DNA of 64,000 nucleotides from Planctomycetota bacterium. Its GTDB lineage: Bacteria; Planctomycetota; UBA1135; GCA-002686595. The position numbers and the translations under genes were made by a program. How positions within the stretch are numbered: position 1 is the first letter of the stretch; each line of letters begins with the position of its first letter. Of this stretch, positions 33,844 to 41,420 are shown piece after piece. The DNA lies in the NCBI GenBank assembly GCA_002686595.1, contig NYXZ01000015.1, forward strand, positions 19,587 through 83,586. The letters are read 5' to 3'. The notes below the pieces were generated by a model that was given only the letters and a program-made list of their open reading frames with translations, had not been told where the DNA came from and searched no databases.

Positions 33844-35046
33844 CTAGCGGCCCGGCGTCACGGGCCCGTCATTGCGGGCCTTGCCGGTGATGGGACCGAA
33901 GATGGTCCGCGCGTGCTCGATGTCGACTTTGATGTCCTTGTCCTTTGGTACTCGCCCGGAGTACTTGCTGAAGCCGCCGCCTCAGCAGCCTCCAAAACGA
34001 CCGGAGATGACCTCCTTACCAGTGCGCTTGTCGCGGATGATGATCTTGGGCGACTTGGCGTTGGGCGTGAAGGTGTGGTACTCCTCGTTGGCGGCGCCGT
34101 AGAAGACGACATCGGGCTGGACGGTGACGTATTCGCCATCCTTCTCATAGTCGAACTCGATGCGTACCGGAGAACCCCAACCGACGCTCTTTTCGGCGCC
34201 GGCCTTGACCTCAATGGGCCCCATCTTGCCGTTGCGGATGCGCACGGTCTCGGTCTTGCCGCGGGTGGCATAGCCGCTTTCGAGACTATAGGTGGCGGCG
34301 GGCACCGCCAGTCCCTCGCGGTAGTCGGCCACATTGAACGAGTAGTCGCCGGAGCGCACCACAGCCGCCACCAAGTTGCCGTTGACCGTGTATTCCTCGG
34401 TCATGTTCAGCATGCCGGTTTCGCCCTCATAGGGCGTGGCCGTCACCTGGGTACCGTTGGGGCTGATCTCGAAATCGTAGAGTTCGCCCTTCAGATTGAT
34501 GACGCGGCTCAGGAAGCTGGCCGCCTCCCCCTTGCCGACGATCATGGCATCCTGGCCGTAGTCGTTGTAGAGGCCGTTGTTGTTCTGATCGATGATCAAA
34601 ATCGTGTGTCCGCCGAGCTTGCCGCGCATGGCACCGCCGGCTGACCAACGCCAGGCTGAGCTGGAACTCTTGAAGCGCACGGCGTACTGGAAGGACTCGC
34701 CTTCTTCGTCGCGGCCGCGCAGGGTGAGTGATCCGCCCATGCCCTTGACCTTCGAGTCGAAGCGCCCGTTGCCGGTGCTGTCCACTTCGATTTTCAAGGG
34801 GCCGCGCTTGGCCACTTGATAGGCGGAGGAGTCACTGCCCGGGAGCGGGATGCGGTCGCTGACCGTCGTCCAGGTTTCCTTGGGCAGCACAAAGTCCCAC
34901 TTGGGATAGGACTTGTGGCGCAGCTCCGCCGTCAAGATGTCCTTGTCGGAGGCGCCGGGCGCGGTTGTGGTTGGCGCCGCGGCCAAGGCCGGCGGCAACA
35001 ACAGAACCCCGCCCAAGAGGGCGAGGAGTGAGTGATTCTTTTTCAT
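33844..35046 (-). CDS. Secreted protein of unknown family, candidate selenoprotein (G-C-U-G)
   Basis: 400 residues with the UGA at 33984-33982 read as Sec355. ATG at 35046 has a GAGAGA purine tract upstream and gives a signal peptide (MKKNHSLLALLGGVLLLPPALAA). The body is beta-rich with Asp/Asn-Gly turns that could bind calcium (DQNNNGLYNDYGQD, VDSTGNGRFDSKVKG), suggesting a periplasmic or surface protein. Just before the UGA is SGRFGGC, so the site reads G-C-U-G. After it 45 sense codons (GGGFSKYSGRVPKDKDIK to PVTPGR) run to TAG, 39 of 45 ending in G or C like the rest of the gene. The family is not recognised. If UGA terminated, the protein would end at Cys354. Confidence 0.72.
33948..33964 (-). 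promoter_or_regulatory. Candidate bacterial SECIS hairpin (G-C-U-G gene)
   Basis: In the mRNA, GUACUC-CGGGC-GAGUAC forms a perfect 6-bp stem, beginning 18 nt after the UGA. The loop starts at +24 and has G as its second base. The three codons in the 3' arm (CGA GTA CCA) are unusual A-ending codons in an otherwise G/C-ending gene, as if the RNA shape constrains them. Confidence 0.6.
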
Positions 35047-35240
35047 GGGGTCTCTCTCGGAGATTGTGATTGGTGCTCGGAGATTACCGGCGCGCTGAGC
35101 CCGGGGGCTCATGGCCGGAGGGTTCATGCTAAGGGCAGCGGGGGTATACGGCCACGGTCATTTGTAATGGTGCGGAAAAAGAGCATCCCCACGACGAGGA
35201 GGGGCCTGGAGGGGATCCGTTGAACTTCGATAAGCCGCTT

Positions 35241-35579
35241 TCAGACCCTGCTGTCCCCGTTGTCCCCCATGTCCCCGTTGTCCCCGTTTTCCCCGTTGTG
35301 CCTATCAAAAATGGGTGGCCCGGAGTCCGAGTCGTCCGGGAGTGCGCCCCAGGCGGCTGCCAGGAGGTCACGGGCCCGCTCCAAGGCGGACGCGGGGACG
35401 AAGAGGTTGGGGCGCGTATAGGCCATGTGGGCGCTGGCGCCTAACTCGGCGAAGTCCGCGTCCCGTCCGTGGGAGATGCATGGGATACCGGCTTCTTCCA
35501 GAATGCCGCGGGCCAGGTCGGCCTCGACGGCGGTGGGGGCTTCGAGCAGGCAGGCGATGTCAGCGGGGAACTGTCCCAT
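35241..35579 (-). CDS. DUF2007-like small signalling protein
   Basis: 112 residues. Residues ~8-75 match the DUF2007 pattern: CLLEAPTAVEADLARGILEEAGIPCISHG then an NLFVPASALERARDLL ending, seen in small proteins believed to act as signal transducers related to PII. The tail is unusual: five near-repeats of (G)DNGD / GENGD, coded by 9-base tandem units GTTGTCCCC on the plus strand. The ATG at 35579 shares one base with the stop of the HEAT gene, so the two are coupled. The extended tail may vary in copy number. Confidence 0.72.
   Translation of the reverse strand: MGQFPADIACLLEAPTAVEADLARGILEEAGIPCISHGRDADFAELGASAHMAYTRPNLFVPASALERARDLLAAAWGALPDDSDSGPPIFDRHNGENGDNGDMGDNGDSRV
35262..35302. repeat. 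9-bp tandem repeat in the DUF2007 gene 3' end
   Basis: Four or five GTTGTCCCC-like units (including one CCCATGTCC variant) code for Gly-Asp-Asn-Gly type residues at the C-terminus. Confidence 0.65.
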
Positions 35580-36853
35580 TAGCGTCGCTCCGAAGTGGTG
35601 CTTGTGGTGCTGTCGTCGCTGTCGTTACTCGGGCGGTTGTTCCACCAGGTCAGCCAACGGTCGGCGTCGAGTCCGAAGTCCTCGCCGGTCAGACGCTGAA
35701 GTGCGTGGCGTACAGTTGAGCGGCGCGTGCGCAGGGAGACCGTCTGTGTTCCGAGGATGCGCACATCTAGCACCGCGCCACCGGTTATCACGTTGATCTG
35801 CGGGTCGGCCACGGAGGCGCCGTTGGCCACCTCCACATCGAAGTCCTGGAGATAGGCCCTTTGGGTGCCGACGAAGATGTGGGCCGCCGGCGGGCGGGGG
35901 GAACCGGCGGCAGCCGGTGCGGACTTGGTAGAGAGGTTTGCCAGGTGCCTGGCCAGGGGTTCGACGGCTTCGGAATAGCCCGCGACGCCCAGGGCCACCG
36001 CTGCCCGTTGACTGATGCGCGGTGAACTGGACGCCAGGGCGCGGCTCAGGGGCAGTGTCATGGCCGGGTCGTCGGCGGCACCGAGGGAACTGGCACAGGC
36101 CAGACGCACTTGTTCCGTGCGATCGAAGATCGCGTGGGATAGCAGGGCGCGTCCCGTCTCGCCCGGTGCCAAACGGCCGAGGGCGATGGCGGCCAGCTCG
36201 CGGCGGCCAGGGCTGGGATGAATGAGCTCCCGGGCGAAGAGCTCTTCGGCTTCCTGTGCGTCGAAGGCGAGACGATTCAGGCAGAGTTCCCTGGCGGCGG
36301 GGGGGGCGGCGGCGGCGAAACGCAAGTAGTCTTCGAGCTCGTCTGTGCCGGACTCTGTTGCCTCTTTCATAGGCGGCGGCTGTGGCAGGGCGACGAATAG
36401 ATCGCGGGTGGCCAGGAAGGCGCAGGCCTCGGGAGCGTGGGGAGCGTCTTCCAGAACAACACCGACCTCCTCAAGAGTCTCCGCATAGAGGCCCTCGTCC
36501 GCCATCCAGTTCCAAAACTGCACACGTTGCTCCGCGCCCGGTACCAGGTCGTCGCGGCGCGCCTTGACTTCCCGCAGCAGTTCGCGTTCTTCGACCACGC
36601 GCACCACCTGCCAGGATTGCAGTGTCTTCCAGGAGCCCGTGCCGCGCCATTCCCAGCGGTCGTTCACTTTGCGCGTGGAGCCGCGCAGGACTCCTCCGCC
36701 TGCCAGGTGCAAGACGCGCTGTCCCAAGCGTTCCTGATTGTTGGCAGGAGCTGCGGCGCGGGCCGGTGCGGCGCTGGGCAGGACCAGGAAAGCTACAACT
36801 GCAAGCACGCGGCCGAGGGTTGCGGAGTGTGGGAGGAATGCTATTCGGGACAT
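35579..36853 (-). CDS. Secreted HEAT-repeat protein
   Basis: 424 residues. A signal peptide (VLAVVAFLVLPSAAPARA) ends near residue 34. A beta-rich early segment (RVLHLAGGGVLRGSTRKV...WEWRG) is followed from ~170 by alpha-solenoid units of HEAT/PBS-lyase type: RRELAAIALGRLAPGETGRALL, EQVRLACASSLGAADDPAM and ISQRAAVALGVAGYSEAVEPL. The C-terminal ~90 residues form an independent domain ending in an acidic Ser/Thr tail. No catalytic motif seen. Coupled to the DUF2007 gene. Confidence 0.75.
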   Translation of the reverse strand: MSRIAFLPHSATLGRVLAVVAFLVLPSAAPARAAAPANNQERLGQRVLHLAGGGVLRGSTRKVNDRWEWRGTGSWKTLQSWQVVRVVEERELLREVKARRDDLVPGAEQRVQFWNWMADEGLYAETLEEVGVVLEDAPHAPEACAFLATRDLFVALPQPPPMKEATESGTDELEDYLRFAAAAPPAARELCLNRLAFDAQEAEELFARELIHPSPGRRELAAIALGRLAPGETGRALLSHAIFDRTEQVRLACASSLGAADDPAMTLPLSRALASSSPRISQRAAVALGVAGYSEAVEPLARHLANLSTKSAPAAAGSPRPPAAHIFVGTQRAYLQDFDVEVANGASVADPQINVITGGAVLDVRILGTQTVSLRTRRSTVRHALQRLTGEDFGLDADRWLTWWNNRPSNDSDDSTTSTTSERR

Positions 36854-36975
36854 CGGGATACCCTGGTCTGTGTGTCGCTGCGAACCGGGCTCCGCAGCGC
36901 CTGTCGTTATGATAGCAGGGCGGGCCGATTATGCCCGGGGGCGCTTACCCCTGACCTCCGCTTGCGGCGTTTGGT

Positions 36976-37010
36976 CAGTTGGCCGGCCAACTGGCCGGCC
37001 AACTGGCCGA
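36976..37010. repeat. Tandem perfect palindromes of a 12-bp unit
   Basis: CAGTTGGCCGGCCAACTG is an 18-bp perfect palindrome, and the unit GGCCGGCCAACT is repeated twice with a partial third copy. It lies between the divergent starts/ends of the HEAT and comEC genes. Could be a regulator site (dimer operator) or a slippage product. Confidence 0.7.
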
Positions 37011-37035
37011 GCAGGGGCGGTGCGCGCGAGACGAG

Positions 37036-37111
37036 TTAAATAAAAGGTGCCCGGGACCGCCCTCGAATCGGCCCTTCCACGCCAATCCAAGAGCCCTGCC
37101 TTCCCGGGCAC
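37036..37111 (-). terminator. Terminator-like inverted repeat after comEC
   Basis: GTGCCCGGGA (37047-37056) and TCCCGGGCAC (37102-37111) form a perfect 10-bp stem with a 45-nt loop. On the minus strand the stem is followed by CTTTTATTTAA. It lies 31 bases past the comEC stop. The loop is long for an intrinsic terminator. Confidence 0.55.
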
Positions 37112-37142
37112 GCACACCACATACGACACTTTTTCCCCGGTG

Positions 37143-40043
37143 TTACCGTGGGCTTGTTTCATTACACAGATTTTTCGATGCCGTGCGGGAACGCTCGGCT
37201 GTCGGGCTGCTCACCGCGGGCCTGAGAGGCGGCAGGAAGAGGGTCAGGGGGCCGTCCCGGTGCGTGCCGGCCCAGGGCAGGCCGCGGCGCTCCAGTTCCG
37301 CCGCCAGGGGCGGGCGGCTGCTCGCGCTGACCCAGACCAGGGCCGGGCGGGTGGCCGCCAAGAGGCGTCCCAGGTAGGGAGTCTCGGAACCGTGGTGCGG
37401 CAGCAACAGAAGATCCAGAGGACCGCCGAGCAATCCAGCGCGCAACTGGGCCGCCAGGCCCTCGCCCTCCGCATCCCCGGTGAGGAGCAGGCGGCGGCCC
37501 TCCCAACTGACCTCCATGGCCCGCGAGCCCTCGTTGCCCGCAAACTCGCCCCCGCGCACCAGCGCCAGGGTCGGGCCATGGGCGCCGGGACGCCGAGCCG
37601 GAAGGAGACGCCGTCCGCTCACGAGATCGATACGTCTGCCCACGGATCCCGGAAGCGTGCCTCGTGGCGGTGGAGCGCCGCCCCAGATACGCGCCGGGAA
37701 GCGGGACACCAGGTGGGGCAGGGCGCCGGCGTGGTCCGCGTCGCCGTGGGTCAGGACCACGTCGAGCTCCGCCACTTCCCAGCGGCGCAGGAGCGGCGCC
37801 ACGGCCTCGCGGGCCACGCCCGGGCGATCGCGGGAGCCGGCGTCCACCAGGCAGGCGGGCTCGCCGGGGGCGCGCAACAGAACGGCCGTGCCGTGCCCCA
37901 CATCCAGGGCGTGCACCTCTAGACCCGCCGGAGCGCGGGCCCAGGGCAGGACGAGGGCGGCCCAGGCCAGGGCCGTTGCCTTGGCCAGGACCAAGCGGCC
38001 GGTGGGGCCCCGTTCCTGCGGCCAGTGTCCCACCCGCCAACGCAGCAGGCAGAAGAGGCCTCCCACCGCGCCCCAGAGCAGGAACGCCGGTCGGGGAGGC
38101 AGGGGCGTGGGCGTCCCCGGTAGGCGGTCCCATAACTCGAGGCTTGTCACGAGCAGGCGAGCGACGGTGGCGAAGGCGCTGGCCATGGGCTCAACCAACC
38201 AGCTTGCATCTCCAGCGAGGAGCAGCAGCCAGCCGCCGGCCAGCAGGAGAGCCACCGGCACCAGGGCCAGGGAGGTGGCCACCGGCCCCACCGGGCTCCA
38301 CTCGCCGAAGGTGGTCCAGGTCCAGGGCAGGGTGGCGCCGATGGCCGCCAGGGAAGCGGCCAGGCTGCCCCGTAGGGCTCGCAGAAAGAGGCCGAGGGGC
38401 ACGCGCCAGAGTGAGCTGCGGCGGTCCGCCAGGGGGCCGATGGGGGCGATGGGTCCGAGGAATGGCAGGCGGCGCGCCAGCAGGCGGTCCAGGGGGCCGG
38501 CGCCGAGGATCAGACCCAGGGTCGCCCCGTAGGAAAGTTTGAGTGAGAGGGAATCCCAGGCCAGGGGGTTGGCGAGGAGTTCAGCGAGCAGGGCCAGGCT
38601 CCACAGGGAGAGGGGATCCGGGCGGCGGCGCAGACCCGGGCCAAGGCTCCGGCCGCCGCGGAGGCCAGCGCCACCGCCGTCAGCGCCACCGCCGAGGCCA
38701 GCGCCACGGCCGAGGCCACCGGCAACGCCAGGCGGCAGGCGCGGGGCCAGGCTTACCAGGGCCAAGACCATTGCCGCCCGCCGCACCGGGGCGGCGCCTC
38801 CCGTGAGGGGGATCAGGGCCAGGATCATGGCCGCACGCAGGAGAGCGGGCAGGTTCGCGGGCAGTTGGCCGAGGATGCCTCGGCCCGTGGCGGTGGAGGG
38901 CTGCCGCGGGCGTCCCCGCCTCCCGCGGCGCAAGAGTCGCAGCGGGAAGGCCATGAACAGCGCCAGGAGTCCGACATGCAGACCGCTGACCGCCAACAGG
39001 TGGCGCGTGCCCGTGCGCGTGAAGAGATCCGCCAGGCCCGTTGGCAGGCGCGAGCGGTCGCCCAGGCAGAGGGCCGCCGCCAAGCCGCGGGCCAAGGGGT
39101 CCGGCAGCCGGTCGAGGCGGGCCAGCAGACGGCGGCGCAACTCGCCCCGTGACCGGCCCCCACCCTCGCTCCCGCCGCGCACGGGCTCGGCTTGCGCCGT
39201 CGCGCTTCCCGCGCCTTCGCCTGGGCCGAGGCGCAGGACTTGAGCAGTGCCGACCCGCAGGGGCCGGTGTGGCGCGGGCAGTTGGTCCTTTCCATTTAAA
39301 CCAGCCGTGAGGTGCGAGCTGGCTGGACGCGTTTCCCGCAGGGGCGGCAGCAGTGCCACCGCTTCGCCGTCGGCCGGTGGCGGGCCGGCGAGCTCCACGA
39401 CTCGCGGGTGCTTCCCCGGCGGCGTCAGCGTGCCGCGGGTCAGAAGCTCTCTGCGCCCGGGGCGGGTGCGCGTTGACACCGTGCGCCAGATTCCTGTCAG
39501 TGGGGCAGCACCTGCCGCGCCGGAGTCCTGCGCTGCAACCGGCGGGCTGCGCCCCGCCAAGGGCGCTGCCAGGCAAGTCAGCGCGGCCAGGCAGAGCCAG
39601 GTGGGGAATGCGTGCCACCAGGCGGGCGGAACGCGGGGCCAGCGTCCCCCGGGGGGCGCCACACGCCGGTCGCCGGCGAGGGCAAACAGGAGCAACCCAC
39701 CGCACCCGGCCAGGGCCGCCCAGGGGCGTGGATCCGACACCAACCGCCCGACGGCAGCCCCGGCTAGGGCCGCCAGGGCTGCGGCCAGGAGCGGTCGCGG
39801 CGGCGCGGGAGGCCCGTCATGGGAGGCGTTGTTTCCGGCGATCCGCGCCGTCTGGTCGGGCCGCTGCCCATCGACGGCGGGAGGGGAAGTGGGCTTGTTT
39901 CCGCCGCGACGCTGGCGGTCCGGGCCCGAAGGGCCGTGGCCCAGCTGACCTGTCGGGCGATCGGCGACGTTGCTGGCACCTGGATAGCCCCCGGCGCCGG
40001 CGGCGGGCATATCCGGCACTCTCTCCGAGGGTGAGACTTCCAC
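37143..40043 (-). CDS. comEC: DNA uptake channel ComEC/Rec2
   Basis: 966 residues; the start at 40043 or the ATG at 40010 is uncertain. N-terminal soluble (DUF4131-like, OB-like) and hydrophobic part, then the Competence domain with GDRSRLPTGLADLFTRTGTRHLLAVSGLHVGLL (~310-345), many membrane helices, and a C-terminal metallo-beta-lactamase domain (~705-950) with HALDVGHGTAVLL, THGDADHAGALPHL and LLPHHGSE. ComEC brings single-stranded DNA through the inner membrane. Near 38640-38740 the frame changes to a Gly-rich, T-ending codon stretch, while an overlapping frame reads as a hydrophobic helix: possible compensating frameshifts (see findings). Divergent from coaD. Confidence 0.88.
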   Translation of the reverse strand: MEVSPSERVPDMPAAGAGGYPGASNVADRPTGQLGHGPSGPDRQRRGGNKPTSPPAVDGQRPDQTARIAGNNASHDGPPAPPRPLLAAALAALAGAAVGRLVSDPRPWAALAGCGGLLLFALAGDRRVAPPGGRWPRVPPAWWHAFPTWLCLAALTCLAAPLAGRSPPVAAQDSGAAGAAPLTGIWRTVSTRTRPGRRELLTRGTLTPPGKHPRVVELAGPPPADGEAVALLPPLRETRPASSHLTAGLNGKDQLPAPHRPLRVGTAQVLRLGPGEGAGSATAQAEPVRGGSEGGGRSRGELRRRLLARLDRLPDPLARGLAAALCLGDRSRLPTGLADLFTRTGTRHLLAVSGLHVGLLALFMAFPLRLLRRGRRGRPRQPSTATGRGILGQLPANLPALLRAAMILALIPLTGGAAPVRRAAMVLALVSLAPRLPPGVAGGLGRGAGLGGGADGGGAGLRGGRSLGPGLRRRPDPLSLWSLALLAELLANPLAWDSLSLKLSYGATLGLILGAGPLDRLLARRLPFLGPIAPIGPLADRRSSLWRVPLGLFLRALRGSLAASLAAIGATLPWTWTTFGEWSPVGPVATSLALVPVALLLAGGWLLLLAGDASWLVEPMASAFATVARLLVTSLELWDRLPGTPTPLPPRPAFLLWGAVGGLFCLLRWRVGHWPQERGPTGRLVLAKATALAWAALVLPWARAPAGLEVHALDVGHGTAVLLRAPGEPACLVDAGSRDRPGVAREAVAPLLRRWEVAELDVVLTHGDADHAGALPHLVSRFPARIWGGAPPPRGTLPGSVGRRIDLVSGRRLLPARRPGAHGPTLALVRGGEFAGNEGSRAMEVSWEGRRLLLTGDAEGEGLAAQLRAGLLGGPLDLLLLPHHGSETPYLGRLLAATRPALVWVSASSRPPLAAELERRGLPWAGTHRDGPLTLFLPPLRPAVSSPTAERSRTASKNLCNETSPR

Positions 40044-40110
40044 GGAATGGGGACAGGAGCAAGGCCCGTGGAGTTACCATCATTCCGCGAACAACACCCA
40101 GAGAACTGCC

Positions 40111-40650
40111 ATGGACTCACCTGCCACACCGAACCTGACCGGAACCCGCGCCGCGGGCGCGCGCCACGCCCTTTTCCCCGGCACCTTTGACCCGCCCACA
40201 AACGGCCACCTGGATCTGGTGCGCCGAGGCCGGGCCATCTTCGACGAGTTGACGGTGGCGGTGGCGGCGCACCACGACAAGCGGCATCTGTTTTCGCTGG
40301 AGGAACGCCTGGAGCTCTTGACGGAGGCCTTGCGCGAGGCCGAGCTAACCGATGTGCGCGTGAGTTCCCTGGCGGGCCTCACCGTGCGCGGCTGCGCGGA
40401 TCTGGGGGCTTCGGTCATCCTGCGTGGGGTGCGCGGAACGAGCGACCTCGAATACGAGAGCGCCATGTTGCAGACCAACCGCGTGTTGGCGCCGGAGATA
40501 GAAACGGTGCTGCTCGTGCCCGGGCCGGAGGTGGGGCACATCTCAAGTTCACTGGCCCGGCAAGTTGCGGAGCTGGGCGGAGATGTCAGCGCTCTGGTTC
40601 CGCCTGTGGTGGCCCGCGCCCTAGCGGCCCGCCGTGGGGAGGGAGCCTGA
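40111..40650 (+). CDS. coaD: Phosphopantetheine adenylyltransferase
   Basis: 179 residues from the ATG at 40111, with a ~19-residue N-terminal extension relative to most homologues. The nucleotidyltransferase signature GTFDPPTNGHLDL (T/HxGH class), RGVRGTSDLEYE and ISSSLARQVAELGGDVS are all present. It transfers AMP from ATP to 4'-phosphopantetheine in the penultimate step of CoA synthesis. Its TGA overlaps the next start (TGATG). Confidence 0.95.
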   Translation: MDSPATPNLTGTRAAGARHALFPGTFDPPTNGHLDLVRRGRAIFDELTVAVAAHHDKRHLFSLEERLELLTEALREAELTDVRVSSLAGLTVRGCADLGASVILRGVRGTSDLEYESAMLQTNRVLAPEIETVLLVPGPEVGHISSSLARQVAELGGDVSALVPPVVARALAARRGEGA

Positions 40651-41057
40651 TGAAACCCGCCAGCCAGCACGGCGGACGACGGGCCGTCACCACCGAAAAC
40701 GCCCCGGCGGCCATCGGCCCCTATTCCCAAGCCATCGTCTGTGATGGGCTGGTGCACTGCTCCGGCCAGATCGCCTTGGACGCCGCCAGCGGCGAGCTGA
40801 TCGAGGGCGATGTGTCCGCCCAGACTGAACGGGTGTTGCAGAACCTGGGCGCGGTCCTGGCCGCGGCGGGCAGCGGCCCCGAGGCGGTTTTGAAGTGCAC
40901 TGTGTACCTGACGGACATGGACGATTTCGCCGCGGTGAACGAGATCTACGGGCGCTTTTTCCCCGGCGAGGTGCCGCCGGCGCGGGCCTGTGTCGAGGTC
41001 TCTCGTCTGCCGAAGGGCGTGGCGGTGGAGATCGACTGCATCGCGCGGGTGAACTAG
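40650..41057 (+). CDS. RidA/YjgF-family enamine deaminase
   Basis: 135 residues. APAAIGPYSQAIVCDGLVHCSGQ is the family's core, and the C-terminal half has the conserved Arg and Glu: PPARACVEVSRLPKGVAVEIDCIA. RidA hydrolyses reactive 2-aminoacrylate-type imines released by PLP enzymes; a few relatives have other substrates. It is coupled to coaD. Its TAG stop falls inside the left end of inverted-repeat copy 3. Confidence 0.93.
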   Translation: MKPASQHGGRRAVTTENAPAAIGPYSQAIVCDGLVHCSGQIALDAASGELIEGDVSAQTERVLQNLGAVLAAAGSGPEAVLKCTVYLTDMDDFAAVNEIYGRFFPGEVPPARACVEVSRLPKGVAVEIDCIARVN

Positions 41058-41220
41058 GAGCCCGCTGAAAAACTCCCTCTGCGGTTTCGCCATCAACGGC
41101 GATGCTGCGTCAGGCTCGCCGCGCCGTGCTCAGCGGCCCTACAAGGCCGCTTCCGCCGTCTCGCCTTCGCTTTCCTTGCCTCGCCGCCGATGGCTGCTCC
41201 TCGCGACGGGACTTTCCTAG
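41054..41220. repeat. Dispersed inverted-repeat element, copy 3
   Basis: 167 bp starting CTAGGAGCCCGCTGAAAAAC and ending GGGACTTTCCTAG. It is nearly the reverse complement of copy 1 along its length. Its right end lacks about 11 bases of the expected CAACGGGCT inner repeat. The ridA stop TAG (41055-41057) is in its left end. Confidence 0.8.
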
Positions 41221-41420
41221 GCCGGCAAACGGCGGGACGGGAGAGGTCTATGGGGGCTCCCGAGCCGGGGCCTGTTCGCGCTGCATGAGGTGTCCCTAGG
41301 GTGTGCGCCCCCATTGGGTTAAGTGAAAGCGAGTTCCTGTGATGTCTATTGTGGACTCGATTTCTGTGGTCCAGAAGAGGTACGACTGTCCGCGCGTCGC
41401 TCCCCCGTGGAGGGCGGTCT
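41221..41420. other. Upstream region of the GH99-like gene
   Basis: About 200 bases with no gene. It has no strong hairpin or clear promoter; a weak purine-rich stretch (GAAGGAACC) precedes later codons rather than the ATG. Confidence 0.4.

Noticed and set aside
35171-35243. Readthrough of the TGA ending the DUF2007 gene as a third Sec codon
   Set aside because: Downstream frame is Arg/Leu-rich with poor third-position G/C and lacks a Cys/Sec context or SECIS-like hairpin.
37162-38133. Alternative minus-strand frame inside comEC
   Set aside because: Arg/Gly/Pro-rich shadow frame; the comEC frame carries the metallo-beta-lactamase motifs here.
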